Part shown: positions 35,818 to 45,823 of the stretch, piece by piece
How positions within the stretch are numbered: the stretch's first letter is position 1
How the letters are laid out: every line of letters starts with the position of its first letter
Assembly (NCBI RefSeq): GCF_014284125.1
Contig: NZ_JACOFX010000010.1
Location: forward strand, 124,001 to 188,000
Reading direction: 5' to 3'
Length of the DNA: 64,000 nt
DNA from: Undibacterium umbellatum
Lineage (GTDB): Bacteria; Pseudomonadota; Gammaproteobacteria; Burkholderiales; Burkholderiaceae_D
Made by a program: the position numbers and the translations under genes
The notes under the pieces: generated by a model
What the model saw: the letters and a program-made list of their open reading frames with translations, nothing else
Told to the model about the DNA's origin: nothing
Databases searched by the model: none

Positions 35818-37646
35818 CAATCTATCCCGCCCAGATAAGCTTCCAGCACAGCCGGATTCTGTTGTACTTCTTGTGGCAAGCCTTCGGCAATCTTGGTACC
35901 AAATTCCATGACCACCAGTTGATCTGTCAAATTCATGACGAAATCCATGTCATGCTCGACCAGCAAGATGCTCATGCCTTCTGCGCGCAATTTGCGCAAG
36001 AGTTCGGCCAACTCCTGTTTTTCTTTAAAGCGCAAACCAGCGGCAGGTTCATCCAGCAACAGCAAGCTGGGGTCACAACACAAGGCCCGGGCGATTTCCA
36101 GTATGCGTTGCTGGCCCAGTGCCAGGCTGCCCGCTTCTTCATTCATGAGATGCGCCAGGCCTACCCGCTCCAGCTGTCTTTTGGCTTCTGCCAGCAGGGA
36201 ATTCTCTACCTTGCCATCGCACCGCAAAATGCTGGCGATGACTTCCATCACATCGCCACCCTTGGTACGCAGATGCGCACCGATCGCGACGTTTTCGAGT
36301 ACCGTCATGCTGGCCAGCAAACGCACATGCTGGAAGCTGCGGCCTATGCCCAGCTTGACGATTTCACGCGAAGGCAGGTTGGCGATATCCTGCAATTTAC
36401 CATCGCGATAAAAACGCACGGCCCCGCTGGTCAGTGGCAAGACGCCAGTCACCAGATTGAACATGGTGGATTTGCCTGCACCGTTCGGGCCTATCAGGCC
36501 AACAATCTGCCCGGCACTGACGGTGAACTGCATATCATTGACGGCAACCAGGCCACCGAATTGTTTGCGTGCCTTGTCGATTTCAAGGATGACAGTATCG
36601 ACTGCAGGCTTGGCGCGCACTGGCAGTATTGCAGCATTTGCGGCTACCTGTATGCCCTTGTCTTCTGGCAGCCATTTTGCAAACAAGCGCTTGCTAAAGC
36701 TGGCCAAATAAGGCCAGACACCATCACGGGCACGTTGCAACAGCAAGACCAGTAAGACACCAAACACGATGACTTCAAAATTGCCATTGGCGCCCAAGAG
36801 TGTGGGCAGGATGCTTTGCAGTTTATCTTTCAGCAGGGTCAGCAAGGCTGAACCCAGCAAGGCTCCCCAGACATGGCCTGCGCCACCGACCACGGCCATG
36901 AACAGATATTCGATACCCTGATTCAAACCAAAAGGTGTAGGGTTGACTGCACGTTGCATATGCGCGTACAGCCAGCCGGAAATACTTGCCAGCATGGCTG
37001 CAATGACGAAGATGATGACCTTCATGCGGGCAGTATTGACACCCATGGCTTCAGCCATGACGCCCCCCCCCTTGAGTGCGCGTATGGCGCGGCCTGGGCG
37101 CGATTGCAACAGGTTTTGTATGGCGACGATAGACACTAGCAAGATGACCCAGATCAGCCCAAACATGCTACGTCCAGTATCGAGTTTAAAGCCTGCAATG
37201 TCTATCGGCGGTATGCCATTCAGTCCATCGTATTTGCCAAGAAATTCCAGATTGCCGAACAGGAAAAACAGTGACAAGCCCCAGGCGATAGTCCCCAGTG
37301 GCAGGTAGTGCCCTGACAGGCGCATGGTAATCAGGCCAATGGCAAGCGCTGCCGCCATGGTCAGCGCCAGACCCGCCAGCAAACCCAACCAGGGAGAATA
37401 ACCCAGAGCCGTACTCAGATAAGCAGTTGAGTAAGCGCCCAGACCAACGAAAGCGGCCTGCCCAAAAGAAGTCATGCCCCCTACCCCGGTCAGCAAGACC
37501 AGGCCGAGTGCAACTATCGCATACAGGCCTATGTAATTGGCCAGGGTGATCCAGAATTCTGGCACTGGCAACAGTGGGAATAACAAGACCAGTGCCAGCA
37601 ATAGCCATTTACCGTGTTTGATACTGTTGGTGAGGAGTGTCTTCAT
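35817..37646 (-). CDS. fused LivM permease and LivG ATPase
   Basis: The 609-residue product joins two normally separate liv proteins. Residues about 1-320 are a LivM-type permease with eight or more hydrophobic helices ([19 protein letters not shown] motif). Residues about 345-609 are a LivG-type ATPase with Walker [10 protein letters not shown] (386-394), LALGQQR (508-514) and Walker B LLLLDEP (528-534). Such permease-ATPase fusions are known among betaproteobacterial liv-like transporters. It overlaps livH upstream by one base and livF downstream by one base. Both halves look intact. Confidence 0.93.
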   Translation of the reverse strand: MKTLLTNSIKHGKWLLLALVLLFPLLPVPEFWITLANYIGLYAIVALGLVLLTGVGGMTSFGQAAFVGLGAYSTAYLSTALGYSPWLGLLAGLALTMAAALAIGLITMRLSGHYLPLGTIAWGLSLFFLFGNLEFLGKYDGLNGIPPIDIAGFKLDTGRSMFGLIWVILLVSIVAIQNLLQSRPGRAIRALKGGGVMAEAMGVNTARMKVIIFVIAAMLASISGWLYAHMQRAVNPTPFGLNQGIEYLFMAVVGGAGHVWGALLGSALLTLLKDKLQSILPTLLGANGNFEVIVFGVLLVLLLQRARDGVWPYLASFSKRLFAKWLPEDKGIQVAANAAILPVRAKPAVDTVILEIDKARKQFGGLVAVNDMQFTVSAGQIVGLIGPNGAGKSTMFNLVTGVLPLTSGAVRFYRDGKLQDIANLPSREIVKLGIGRSFQHVRLLASMTVLENVAIGAHLRTKGGDVMEVIASILRCDGKVENSLLAEAKRQLERVGLAHLMNEEAGSLALGQQRILEIARALCCDPSLLLLDEPAAGLRFKEKQELAELLRKLRAEGMSILLVEHDMDFVMNLTDQLVVMEFGTKIAEGLPQEVQQNPAVLEAYLGGID

Positions 37647-38695
37647 TATTCTTCATCCTCATCATTATGTTTGCTGGAGAGCGAGCGCCACAGCAATACC
37701 GGGATAATCAAGGTAAATACAATAACCTCCTTATAGGCACTGGCCCAGTAAGATGAATACGATTCCAGCAAACCCACCAACAAGGCACCCGCAGCAGCAA
37801 CCGGATAAGACACCAGACCACCGACGATGGCACCGACAAAACCTTTCAGGCCGATCAAAAAGCCGCCATCGTAATACACGGTCGTCATCGGTGCGATCAG
37901 GACCCCACACAATGCACCCATGGCTGCGGCCAGGGTAAATGCCAGACGACCCGCCTGGATAGTACCTATACCCACCAGTTGCGCCCCCAGGCGATTGACG
38001 GCGGTAGCACGCAGCGCCTTGCCGGACAGGCTGCGTTCAAAGTAGAAATACAATGCAGCAATCAACAAAGCCGAGACTGCAATCACCACCAGACTTTGAC
38101 CAGATATTTGCATGGCCCCCAGTTCAAAACGGGCATCGCTGAAAGCTGTCGTGCGTGAGCCCTCGGCTCCAAACATGACCAGGCCCATGCCAGTCAGGGC
38201 AAAGTGCACGCCGACAGAAACAATCAGCAAGACCAGGGTACTGGCTTCTGCCAGAGGTTGATAAGCCAGTCGATAAATCATGGGGCCCATGGGCACCACT
38301 ATTGCCAGCGCCAGTAATACTTGTGCGAACAATGACCATTCCTGTACAGCGACATTGCGTGCCAGTATCCAGACTGCCAATGGAAATAGCAGCAGCTTGC
38401 CAGCGGATAAAGCCAGCGACTTGACATTCAATGGCTGCTTGCTGCGTAACTGGGTGATCACTTCCTTGCCCATACAAAGCAGGCCAAAGGCCAGTAACAG
38501 GCTGGCCGAGTGCGGGAATTTTCCCGACTGAATCGCCGCCAGGCTGAGCGCGCCAAAGGCAACGAATTCACCTTGCGGTATGAAAATAATCCGTGTAACG
38601 GAAAACACCAGCACCAGCGCCAATGCCAGCAAGGCATAGATGGCACCACTGGTAATACCATCCTGAGCGAGGATGGCGGCAATTGAAAAATCCAT
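37646..38695 (-). CDS. livH: branched-chain amino acid-type ABC permease LivH
   Basis: The 349-residue inner-membrane permease carries the family motifs [38 protein letters not shown] near the start, and [21 protein letters not shown] in the last third, with about eight helices. It is slightly longer than average because of an insert around residues 70-110. Coupled to the fused livMG gene. A 265-base gap with a repeat element separates it from livK. Confidence 0.94.
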   Translation of the reverse strand: MDFSIAAILAQDGITSGAIYALLALALVLVFSVTRIIFIPQGEFVAFGALSLAAIQSGKFPHSASLLLAFGLLCMGKEVITQLRSKQPLNVKSLALSAGKLLLFPLAVWILARNVAVQEWSLFAQVLLALAIVVPMGPMIYRLAYQPLAEASTLVLLIVSVGVHFALTGMGLVMFGAEGSRTTAFSDARFELGAMQISGQSLVVIAVSALLIAALYFYFERSLSGKALRATAVNRLGAQLVGIGTIQAGRLAFTLAAAMGALCGVLIAPMTTVYYDGGFLIGLKGFVGAIVGGLVSYPVAAAGALLVGLLESYSSYWASAYKEVIVFTLIIPVLLWRSLSSKHNDEDEE

Positions 38696-38716
38696 GTAAA
38701 CCTGACTTTCTTGCTT

Positions 38717-38881
38717 AGAACCTGATTACGATCTGTAGCGAGCGTCTGCGGGGTAAGGGTAGCAAGAACGTAGCGCAAAAAGCGAAATGTACTGAAGTAC
38801 ATGAGCACTTTGAGCAGCACCAGCACATGATCCCCGCGTGGACTCACATTGCGCACACGCTTAAGATCGTAAACAGCTTCT
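38717..38881. repeat. 165-bp element with imperfect 18-bp terminal inverted repeats (type A, copy 1)
   Basis: Left end AGAACCTGATTACGATCT (38717-38734) matches the reverse complement of the right end (38864-38881) at 16 of 18 positions. Inside are a GCGGGG/CCCCGC pair and a central palindrome ATGTACTGAAGTACAT. The left inner sequence TCTGTAGCGAGCG recurs in the element at 53465. It has no ORF worth naming and lies between livK and livH. Looks like a MITE-type or REP-like dispersed repeat. Confidence 0.6.
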
Positions 38882-38920
38882 TACTAGTTCAAGCACAGCC
38901 CCCAGACTTTGGGCCGAACA

Positions 38921-38942
38921 AAAAGGGAGCCGCAGCTCCCTT
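38921..38942 (-). terminator. terminator after livK
   Basis: AAGGGAGC (38923-38930) pairs with GCTCCCTT (38935-38942) around 4 bases. The A-run on the left gives a U-tract for the minus strand. It lies 18 bases after the livK stop, so livHMGF downstream would need read-through or its own promoter. Confidence 0.75.
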
Positions 38943-38960
38943 GATACATCCATCAAACCA

Positions 38961-40124
38961 TCAATTGGCCAGACCGATCAATTTCCATTTGCCGTTCACG
39001 ATTTGCACCATGACGCGAGAGCGTTGATCAAGACCAAGATGGTCAGTGTCCGTCATGTTGACGATGCCGTGCGAGACTGGCAGGTTGACGGTATTTTCCA
39101 GAGCAGCACGCAAGGCAGCACGGAATTCCTTGGTGCCAGGCTGGGCTTTTTTCAATGCGACGTTCACAGCAGATTCCAGCAAGAGGCTGGCATCCCAGGC
39201 GTGACCACCAAAGGTGGAGACAGAGCCTGCGCCATATTCTTTTTCATAGGCCTTGACATAGCGCATGGCAGATTTTTTGACTGGATTCTCGGCAGGTAGT
39301 TGCTCAGCGACCAGCAAGGGCCCGGCTGGCAACCAGGTGCCTTCACAATCCTTGCCACAAACACGCAGGAAGTCGTTATTGGCGACGCCATGGGTCTGGT
39401 AAATCTTGCCCTTATAACCGCGCTCTTTCAGAGTCTTTTGCGGCAAGGCTGCTGGCGTACCGGCACCAGCAATTAACACGGCATCAGGATTGGTCGCCAG
39501 GATTTTAAGGATCTGGCCAGTGACCGAAGTATCACTACGGGCAAAGCGTTCATTGGCAACTACTTTGAGTTTGCGCAACTCAGCTATCTTGGAGAATTCC
39601 TTGAACCAGCCTTCTCCATAGGCATCAGCAAAGCCGATGAATGCCACTGTCTTGACGCCAGCGTCATTCATGTGGCCAGTGATCGCCGTCGACATGTGCG
39701 AATCATTTTGCGGGGTCTTGAAGACCCAGTAACGCTTGGAATCTATAGGCGAAATGATGGCGGATGAAGCCGCCATGGAAATCATCGGCGTTTCGCTTTC
39801 TGCCGCGACATCAATCATTGCCAGAGAATTGGGCGTGATGGTAGAGCCAATGAGGATGTCGACCTTGTCTTCGGTAGTCAGCTTGCGGGCATTTTTAACC
39901 GCAGTAGTGGTATCGGATGCATCATCGAGGACGATGTATTCGACCTTTTTGCCAGCAATTTCTTTTGGCAACAAGGCAAAGGTATTTTTTTCAGGGATGC
40001 CCAAAGAAGCTGCGGGGCCAGTGGCTGATACGCTAACGCCAACCTTGATCTGGGCATGGGCATTACCTGCCAATACCAGCGCTAACATGGCTGGCAATGC
40101 CGCCAGTAAAAACTGTTTCTTCAT
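38961..40124 (-). CDS. livK: periplasmic substrate-binding protein of the liv transporter
   Basis: The 387-residue protein has a Sec signal peptide (about 1-24, ending GNAHA) and the two-lobed fold of Leu/Ile/Val-type binding proteins: IKVGVSVSATGPAASLGIPEKN, DDASDTTTAVKNARKL, IGSTITPNSLAM. Homologues bind branched-chain amino acids or aromatic acids; the ligand cannot be read from sequence. It is the first gene of the liv cluster; a TetR-type palindrome lies about 73-88 bases upstream. Confidence 0.93.
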   Translation of the reverse strand: MKKQFLLAALPAMLALVLAGNAHAQIKVGVSVSATGPAASLGIPEKNTFALLPKEIAGKKVEYIVLDDASDTTTAVKNARKLTTEDKVDILIGSTITPNSLAMIDVAAESETPMISMAASSAIISPIDSKRYWVFKTPQNDSHMSTAITGHMNDAGVKTVAFIGFADAYGEGWFKEFSKIAELRKLKVVANERFARSDTSVTGQILKILATNPDAVLIAGAGTPAALPQKTLKERGYKGKIYQTHGVANNDFLRVCGKDCEGTWLPAGPLLVAEQLPAENPVKKSAMRYVKAYEKEYGAGSVSTFGGHAWDASLLLESAVNVALKKAQPGTKEFRAALRAALENTVNLPVSHGIVNMTDTDHLGLDQRSRVMVQIVNGKWKLIGLAN

Positions 40125-40196
40125 GGGTAGTCTCCTGTTTTGCGATTATTTGCAATATTAATCAATATCAATCAATATGGATAAAAATGCAATTTG

Positions 40197-40212
40197 CCGA
40201 CCGCTTGGTCGG
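40197..40212. promoter_or_regulatory. TetR-type palindrome upstream of livK
   Basis: CCGACC (40197-40202) and GGTCGG (40207-40212) form a perfect 6-4-6 palindrome about 73 bases upstream of the livK start. CCGACC/GGTCGG half-sites are typical of TetR-family regulators of phenylacetate and acyl-CoA catabolism in Burkholderiales. A T-run follows on the plus strand, but no plus-strand gene ends here, so terminator use is unlikely. The rest of 40125-40367 shows nothing further. Confidence 0.5.
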
Positions 40213-40367
40213 TTAATTTTTTTTAAGTGTAACCTTTCCTACGTGCAGGCACAATATTAAAGCTGGATCAAATTCCTGGCTCAAATCTGTGAGCGGAATG
40301 TAACTTTATACTTCAGATAGGCAAGTATTGTCAGCCTTATGGATTAAATAGCAAGTTATACGCGCAT

Positions 40368-42233
40368 CTAATTAATCAAATCAACAACAAAAGCACCGCG
40401 CAAGGAATTACACAGCATGATTTGCTCTGCTGCCTGCAAATCTGCCAGCGTCAGGTTGTGTTCAGTCAGCTGGTAACGCCTGTCCTCCAGCAGTAACGCC
40501 CGCATGATGCCGGGCAAGACACCGTCGTCCAGCGGCGGGGTCAGCCATTTGCCTTCCAGCTTCAGCAAGACTGTGCTGCGCCCACCTTCTGTCAAATGCC
40601 CTCTTTCGTTAAAAAACAACATATCAAATGCCCCCTGTTGCTCGGCTGCCTGCCAGGCCTGGTCATATTGCTGGCGCAAACTACTTTTGTGGCGCAGGAA
40701 CAAATTACGGCTATCGCTGGTGGTGCTTGCCAGCATGACTTTGGGCTTGGCTGGCAAGGGACTTAACACTGCAGTACGCACATCCAGTTCTCCGCTGGGA
40801 TTTAATGCCAGGCGCAGTCTGTGTGGAATGGTCGCGGGCAAGGCGTCGCAGACTTGTTGCAACTTCAACTTGATCAGCTCATGGTCCCAGGCAAAACCAA
40901 AATACTGCGCCGATGCTTTCAGCCTTTGCAAATGTTTGGATTGATGACGGCAGCCTTCTTCCTGCGTTGCATGCATGGTTTCAAACAGTTCAAACTGTGG
41001 CAGCAGGCCCGTCAAAAAGCGCGCCTTCAAATGGCATTCGGCATATTCCTCGCTGGCTACGCTGTCATAGACGATGCCTGCGCCTACACCCAGCACACCA
41101 CGGCGCAATACAGGCTCTACATCATCCAGCGGTGTTTGCAACTGCAAAGTGCGTATTGGAACAGACAGGCAAAAATCACCCAGAGCACCCACCTGTGCTG
41201 GTGGATCAAACCAGCCTATCGCACCAGTGTACAAGCCGCGTGGCTCAGCTTCCAGTTCACGGATAATTTGCATGGTGCGGTGTTTCGGTGCACCAGTAAT
41301 CGAACCACATGGGAACAGGGCTGTCAGTATCTTTTCCAGGTTCAGGCCATCCTGCAAATCTGCCTCCACTGTGGAAGTCATTTGCAAGACGCTGGAAAAA
41401 CGATTCACTTCAAATAATTTTGGCACTCTGACCGTGCCGGTCTTGGCGATGCGGCCCAGATCATTGCGCAACAAATCAACGATCATCAAATTCTCTGCGC
41501 GGTTCTTGCTGTCGGCGGCAAGTTCGGTTGCCAGACGCTTATCTTGCTCTGCATCGCCGGTCGCTGCTGCAGTCCCCTTCATGGGGCGGGCCAGCAGCTT
41601 CCCCTGTTGCTGGCGCACGAACAATTCTGGTGACAGCGAGACAACCGCCTCACCATCTGGCAGGCAGATTAAGGCGCCGTATGGCACAGGCTGACGCTGG
41701 CGCAAGCGACTATATAAGGCCAGTGGTGTGCCATAGCTGTCAAAATGCAGGCGATAGGTGTAATTGACCTGATAGGTATCCCCTGCTGCAATATATTCCC
41801 TGACCCTGGCTAGCCCTTCCTCAAACTGGCTGGCGTCTACGTTAGCTTGTATTCCCGCTATTCCGGCAATTTCGTCCGGCCTGGTCTGCGACAGTAAAAA
41901 AGCAGCGACTTGCTGACTATCGAGGACGTGGCATTGCCTGAACAAGAGTATGCGTGACACAGCTGGTGTCGGATGTTCAGCGATGCCCTGCAATTGCGCG
42001 CCAGTTTCATAAGCCAGCATGGCCAGGGCAAAGCTGCCCTGCTGCAAAGCCAATTCTGCTTCACGCCACAGTGGGGGCCATTCTTGCGCGCTGCTGCACA
42101 CCAGTATTTTTTGCAAATCGCAGTAATAGCGGGATTGCGCCACTTGCGCGTGCGCATCATCAAGCAAGGCGAAACATTCCTCCGGCTGTGGCAGAGGAAA
42201 TGGCAAAACAGGATTGTTGGAAAAATCTGACAC
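40368..42233 (-). CDS. pabBC: fused aminodeoxychorismate synthase component I and 4-amino-4-deoxychorismate lyase
   Basis: In this 621-residue protein, residues about 1-390 are a chorismate-binding domain with DTYQVNYTYRLHF, RPMKGTAAATGD, NRAENLMIVDLLRNDLGRI, GSITGAPKHRTMQII and AGIVYDS. Residues about 405-621 are a class IV aminotransferase-fold lyase (FELFETMHA, FFNERGHLTEGGRS with the PLP region, LPGIMRALLL). The chain can make p-aminobenzoate for folate if it has an amidotransferase partner, which is not in the window. Such fusions are common in proteobacteria. Confidence 0.93.
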   Translation of the reverse strand: MSDFSNNPVLPFPLPQPEECFALLDDAHAQVAQSRYYCDLQKILVCSSAQEWPPLWREAELALQQGSFALAMLAYETGAQLQGIAEHPTPAVSRILLFRQCHVLDSQQVAAFLLSQTRPDEIAGIAGIQANVDASQFEEGLARVREYIAAGDTYQVNYTYRLHFDSYGTPLALYSRLRQRQPVPYGALICLPDGEAVVSLSPELFVRQQQGKLLARPMKGTAAATGDAEQDKRLATELAADSKNRAENLMIVDLLRNDLGRIAKTGTVRVPKLFEVNRFSSVLQMTSTVEADLQDGLNLEKILTALFPCGSITGAPKHRTMQIIRELEAEPRGLYTGAIGWFDPPAQVGALGDFCLSVPIRTLQLQTPLDDVEPVLRRGVLGVGAGIVYDSVASEEYAECHLKARFLTGLLPQFELFETMHATQEEGCRHQSKHLQRLKASAQYFGFAWDHELIKLKLQQVCDALPATIPHRLRLALNPSGELDVRTAVLSPLPAKPKVMLASTTSDSRNLFLRHKSSLRQQYDQAWQAAEQQGAFDMLFFNERGHLTEGGRSTVLLKLEGKWLTPPLDDGVLPGIMRALLLEDRRYQLTEHNLTLADLQAAEQIMLCNSLRGAFVVDLIN

Positions 42234-42435
42234 GCGGATTCAGGCTAACAGGAAGATGTGCCGCAGTTTACTCGCAGATGCCGGATTCTGCATACAGCAG
42301 CGTATAAAGCCAGCAATTAGAGAAGAAGTATAGAGTGCTGGCACTTTTTTTATGACATCATTCTAGCTGGTAGGTATAGTCGCTGATATTCATGCACAGA
42401 CAGTCATTTCTATAGGGCAATTCGCAATATTTCTC

Positions 42436-43746
42436 ATGCAAAACACTTATTTCAGGCTGCCTATGGCAAAGCGTATTTTCCGCCAGAATTTGCTGGGCAT
42501 GACTTGGGCCTTGCTAGTAGCTTTGCTCCTGGGCTTGATCTTGTCTGCCTGCCTGCTACAAAAAAACCTGCGCGCAGAAGCCTTGTACAAGGCCGATATC
42601 CTGGCCAGTAATATTGCGGATGCCATGATCGCCAATGATATGCGGCAATTGCAAAGCCTGCTGCTGAATGCGACCAATACCGCCGACATGCTGACTGCTA
42701 ACGTCTATGACAGGAATGGCCAGCCACTACTGGCCTGGACACCGCAGGGTCAATTGATCAAGACCAGTGGCGTAGCAGCCGCTACTTTGCTCAGGCATCA
42801 TGCGGTGAATTCAGGCCCTGGCAGTTTCACTGCGAACAGCCCGGTGCTGAGTGGCACCACGCTGATTGGTCTGGTACGACTGCAGCTGAGTACCTGGCCA
42901 CTGTACCAGCATATCCTGGTGTTTTTGCTGATTGCCGGCTTCTTGTCTGTCTTTATTACAGTGCTGGCAGCTTACTGGCTGACGAACCGTCAGTTGCGCT
43001 CCATGCAACCCATCATGGATTTAAGCGTGATTGCTGAAAAAGTGGCAACCCTGGGAGATTACAGCCTGCGCGCTCCGCAAGACCCGGAACATGAATTGGG
43101 TAGTCTGAACATGCATTTCAATCTCATGCTGGCCCGTATGGAAGCCTGGGAAAACGATATGCAAAGCGAAGCGAAGGAAAGGCGCGAAGCGGACAGTCGC
43201 CTGGCTATTTTGAATAACCACGATAGTCTGACCAAGCTGCCCAACCGCCATTACTTCCACAGACTGCTCAGCAATTGCCTGGAAGATGCCGTCGCCAATA
43301 ATGAAATGGCGGCGCTAATGTTCATCGATCTTGACCATTTCAAGAACCTCAGCGAAAGCTTTGGCTATGATGCGGGCGACCTGATCCTGGCGACCATGGC
43401 AAACCGCCTGTGCGGGGTCTTGCGCAGCACCGATACCTTATGCCGCGTCGATGGCGATGAATTTGCGGCCATCATGCCGAATGTTGGTAGTCTGGAAGTG
43501 GTAGAGCATCTGGCTGAAAGACTGGTACAGGCCATCAACCAGCCCATGACTTTGCGCGGCCAGCAAATCTTGCTGAGTGCCAGCATAGGGGTAGCCTGCT
43601 GCCCCTTGCATGCCAAGGAACAGCGGCTATTCCTGCATCATGCAGATATTGCGCTGAAAGCCGCCAAGGCCCATGGTCGCAATACCTGGCGTTTGTATAG
43701 CAATGACTTGCCCAAGACTTCGCAGCCAGTGCAACTCAGCATCTGA
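42436..43746 (+). CDS. membrane GGDEF-domain protein (putative diguanylate cyclase)
   Basis: The 436-residue protein has a membrane helix near 20-42, a periplasmic sensor region, a second helix at about 155-180, a HAMP-like linker (RSMQPIMDLSVIAEKVATLGDYSLR) and a GGDEF domain from about 255 to 425 (NNHDSLTKLPNRHYFHRLL, FIDLDHFKNLSESFGYDAGD). The signature loop reads DGDEF instead of GGDEF. An inhibitory-site RxxD (RSTD) sits five residues before it, as in feedback-controlled cyclases. The first-Gly change leaves activity uncertain. No EAL domain. Confidence 0.9.
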   Translation: MQNTYFRLPMAKRIFRQNLLGMTWALLVALLLGLILSACLLQKNLRAEALYKADILASNIADAMIANDMRQLQSLLLNATNTADMLTANVYDRNGQPLLAWTPQGQLIKTSGVAAATLLRHHAVNSGPGSFTANSPVLSGTTLIGLVRLQLSTWPLYQHILVFLLIAGFLSVFITVLAAYWLTNRQLRSMQPIMDLSVIAEKVATLGDYSLRAPQDPEHELGSLNMHFNLMLARMEAWENDMQSEAKERREADSRLAILNNHDSLTKLPNRHYFHRLLSNCLEDAVANNEMAALMFIDLDHFKNLSESFGYDAGDLILATMANRLCGVLRSTDTLCRVDGDEFAAIMPNVGSLEVVEHLAERLVQAINQPMTLRGQQILLSASIGVACCPLHAKEQRLFLHHADIALKAAKAHGRNTWRLYSNDLPKTSQPVQLSI

Positions 43747-43750
43747 TATC

Positions 43751-44194
43751 TCAATAGGCAATATGCAAACGGCGGTATAAGAAGCTCAGCACAAACAAGG
43801 GTCCAATCAGCAGGAAACGTATATCTTCAAAGAAAGATGGTTTCTTGCCTTCTATCTTATGGCCGATGAACTGGCCTATCCAGGCAATCACAAAAATACC
43901 CAGGGATATCTGCCACATCAGGTGCTGCGGCAGTTGCGAGAGTATCCACAACATGGTGCCCGACATTGCCAGCATGCCAAAGGCAAAAGGTACTGAGAGT
44001 GTCATGTAATAGATCAATGACAATATCGTGGCGGCCAGGGCGGCCAGCGGATGCACAGCCCAGATCAGGCCGAGGAAAGAAAACACAATCACGGGTACGC
44101 AGACAAAATGGATCAGTTCATTAGTGGGGTTAAGATGGCTTTCGCTGTATTTCGCCAGCAGTTGCTCTATCTGTCTGGAATTGCTTTGTTGCAT
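43751..44194 (-). CDS. DUF962 (Mpo1-like) membrane protein
   Basis: The 147-residue protein has the Mpo1 pattern: YSESHLNPTNELIHFVCVP near the start and GQFIGHKIEGKKPSFFEDIRFLLIGPLF near the end, with about four hydrophobic helices between. The histidines are those that bind iron in the yeast fatty-acid alpha-dioxygenase Mpo1. ATG 44194 has AGGAGA upstream. It converges with the GGDEF gene, four bases apart. Bacterial function is not established. Confidence 0.9.
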   Translation of the reverse strand: MQQSNSRQIEQLLAKYSESHLNPTNELIHFVCVPVIVFSFLGLIWAVHPLAALAATILSLIYYMTLSVPFAFGMLAMSGTMLWILSQLPQHLMWQISLGIFVIAWIGQFIGHKIEGKKPSFFEDIRFLLIGPLFVLSFLYRRLHIAY

Positions 44195-44234
44195 GAGGGT
44201 CTCCTGAGTATTGTTATACCCCCAGAGTAATCCA

Positions 44235-45008
44235 TCAAATGACATCCTGCTTGAACGCAATCGCCATCCTGTGCAATTCTGAGGGTGCCACCCCCATCAT
44301 GTTGCGGAAGGTGCGGCTCATATGGGCCAGGTCGGCAAACCCGGAAGCATGAGCAGCGGCGGTCATGTTATTGCCCTGGGCAACTGCCGCCACCGCTTCC
44401 ACCATGCGCGACCACAGCAGATAGCGAGACAAAGACATGCCAGTCTGCTGGCGGAATAAGTGGGTGAAACGGCTTTCAGATAAATGCACGCGCCTCGCCA
44501 GACTCTGACCACTGCAATCTGCGCCATGACTGGCGGCAATGGCGTCCAGCGCACAGAGGATGCGGCTATCGAGGGAATTACTGCTCAGACTTTGCGGCAA
44601 GGCACAGGCTTGCCAGGTTTGCCGTATATGGAGCGCACCAGCCATATCCAGTGACTGGTGGCGATTATCCAGGAGACTGGTTACCAGTGCCTGAAATTCA
44701 GGCTGCGTCCCGAACTCTGCCTGCAAATCCGTCCCATTCAACTTCACTGCCTCCGGCATTTCCAGGAACAGATGTGCCAGCATGCCGCCGTCGCTGTCTA
44801 TCTGGTGGGCATCATGCGGTGCAAAGCTGGCGCTGCGGCTTGCCGTCCAGTCATGCTCTGTGTTCAGTCGGGTGCGAAACGGACGTTCCAGGCCGTAGCT
44901 GAGTTGCAACGCAAAATGGGTATGCAATGACGAATCTATGCCTGGTGAAATCACCAGAGCGGCTCCACGCCACAGGAATAAACGTCCGGGTTGCTGAGGC
45001 ATCTTCAT
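44235..45008 (-). CDS. AraC-family transcriptional regulator
   Basis: In this 257-residue protein, an N-terminal cupin-like sensing region (LVISPGIDSSLHTHFALQLSYG, ASFAPHDAHQI) is followed by a C-terminal double helix-turn-helix (SLARRVHLSESRFTHLFRQQTGMSLSRYLLWSRM, then AAHASGFADLAHMSRTFRNMMGVAPSEL). The inducer and targets are unknown. The DUF962 gene starts 41 bases after it on the same strand and may be a target or operon partner. Confidence 0.93.
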   Translation of the reverse strand: MKMPQQPGRLFLWRGAALVISPGIDSSLHTHFALQLSYGLERPFRTRLNTEHDWTASRSASFAPHDAHQIDSDGGMLAHLFLEMPEAVKLNGTDLQAEFGTQPEFQALVTSLLDNRHQSLDMAGALHIRQTWQACALPQSLSSNSLDSRILCALDAIAASHGADCSGQSLARRVHLSESRFTHLFRQQTGMSLSRYLLWSRMVEAVAAVAQGNNMTAAAHASGFADLAHMSRTFRNMMGVAPSELHRMAIAFKQDVI

Positions 45009-45130
45009 CGGTGGCTGTCGAAATCCTGTATGGATAAAACAAGGATATGATGCGTCAGCCAGCGATGAAGTGCAATGAGGCCTTATTGATTAACTGATCA
45101 ACTCAATATCAACTCAATATCAACGCAATA

Positions 45131-45706
45131 TCAACGCAACAACAAGGCGATATGCATGTTTGCCTGTTCAGTCGGCAACAGTTTGAAGCCCGTCTTGGCA
45201 AAACGCAACCAGCGCCCCATGACAAAACTGCACAAAAGGCTGGCACGGGCTTGCGCCTCTTCTTCAGCAAAATGCCCCTGGCTGGCTGCCAGGCGTAAAG
45301 ACTGACGGAATGCCATTTCCATGCGCTCGGCCAATTGGTTCATGCGCAATTGCAGGCGCTCATCTTCATTCACCAGAGCGTCACCAATCAACACGCGTGT
45401 CATACCGGGATTGCGTTCGGCAAAATTGAGCAACATCAGGATGGTGGACTGGGCTTGCACCATGCCATCTTCCTGGCTTTCATTGATCTGGTTAATCAGA
45501 CCAAAGACGGAGGTTTCGATGAATTCAATCAAGCCTTCAAACATCTGGGCCTTGCTGGCGAAATGGCGATACAGCGCCGCTTCTGACACGGCGACTTTGG
45601 CAGCCAGTGCAGCGGTCGTGACCTTTTCACCTTTGGGATGCTCAAGCATCGCCGCCAGCGTCTGGAGTATTTGTAATTTACGTTCGCCGGGTTTGGTGCT
45701 GGCCAT
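45131..45706 (-). CDS. slmA: nucleoid occlusion factor SlmA (TetR family)
   Basis: The 191-residue protein has the TetR helix-turn-helix (VTTAALAAKVAVSEAALYRHFASKAQMFEGLIEF) with the AALYRHFASK motif specific to SlmA, and RNPGMTRVLIGDALVNEDERL. SlmA binds chromosomal sites and blocks FtsZ ring assembly over the nucleoid. MASTKPGERK from ATG 45706 is the normal family start; codons further upstream add an unconserved tail. Gene order argB-HAD-slmA is typical of Burkholderiales. Confidence 0.93.
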   Translation of the reverse strand: MASTKPGERKLQILQTLAAMLEHPKGEKVTTAALAAKVAVSEAALYRHFASKAQMFEGLIEFIETSVFGLINQINESQEDGMVQAQSTILMLLNFAERNPGMTRVLIGDALVNEDERLQLRMNQLAERMEMAFRQSLRLAASQGHFAEEEAQARASLLCSFVMGRWLRFAKTGFKLLPTEQANMHIALLLR

Positions 45707-45823
45707 AGTGTCAAATAGTGGATTCAAAAAGGGGATGCAGCAATTCAGCCACATCCGGGGCGAGATTTTAAAGACCAGCCGGCCAGTGTGCAATCCCCAG
45801 TCACATTTTGTCTGTACGCGGCT

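Noticed and set aside
40197..40220. Plus-strand terminator at the CCGACC/GGTCGG hairpin
   Set aside because: No plus-strand gene ends here; both neighbours are on the minus strand, so an operator is the better reading.
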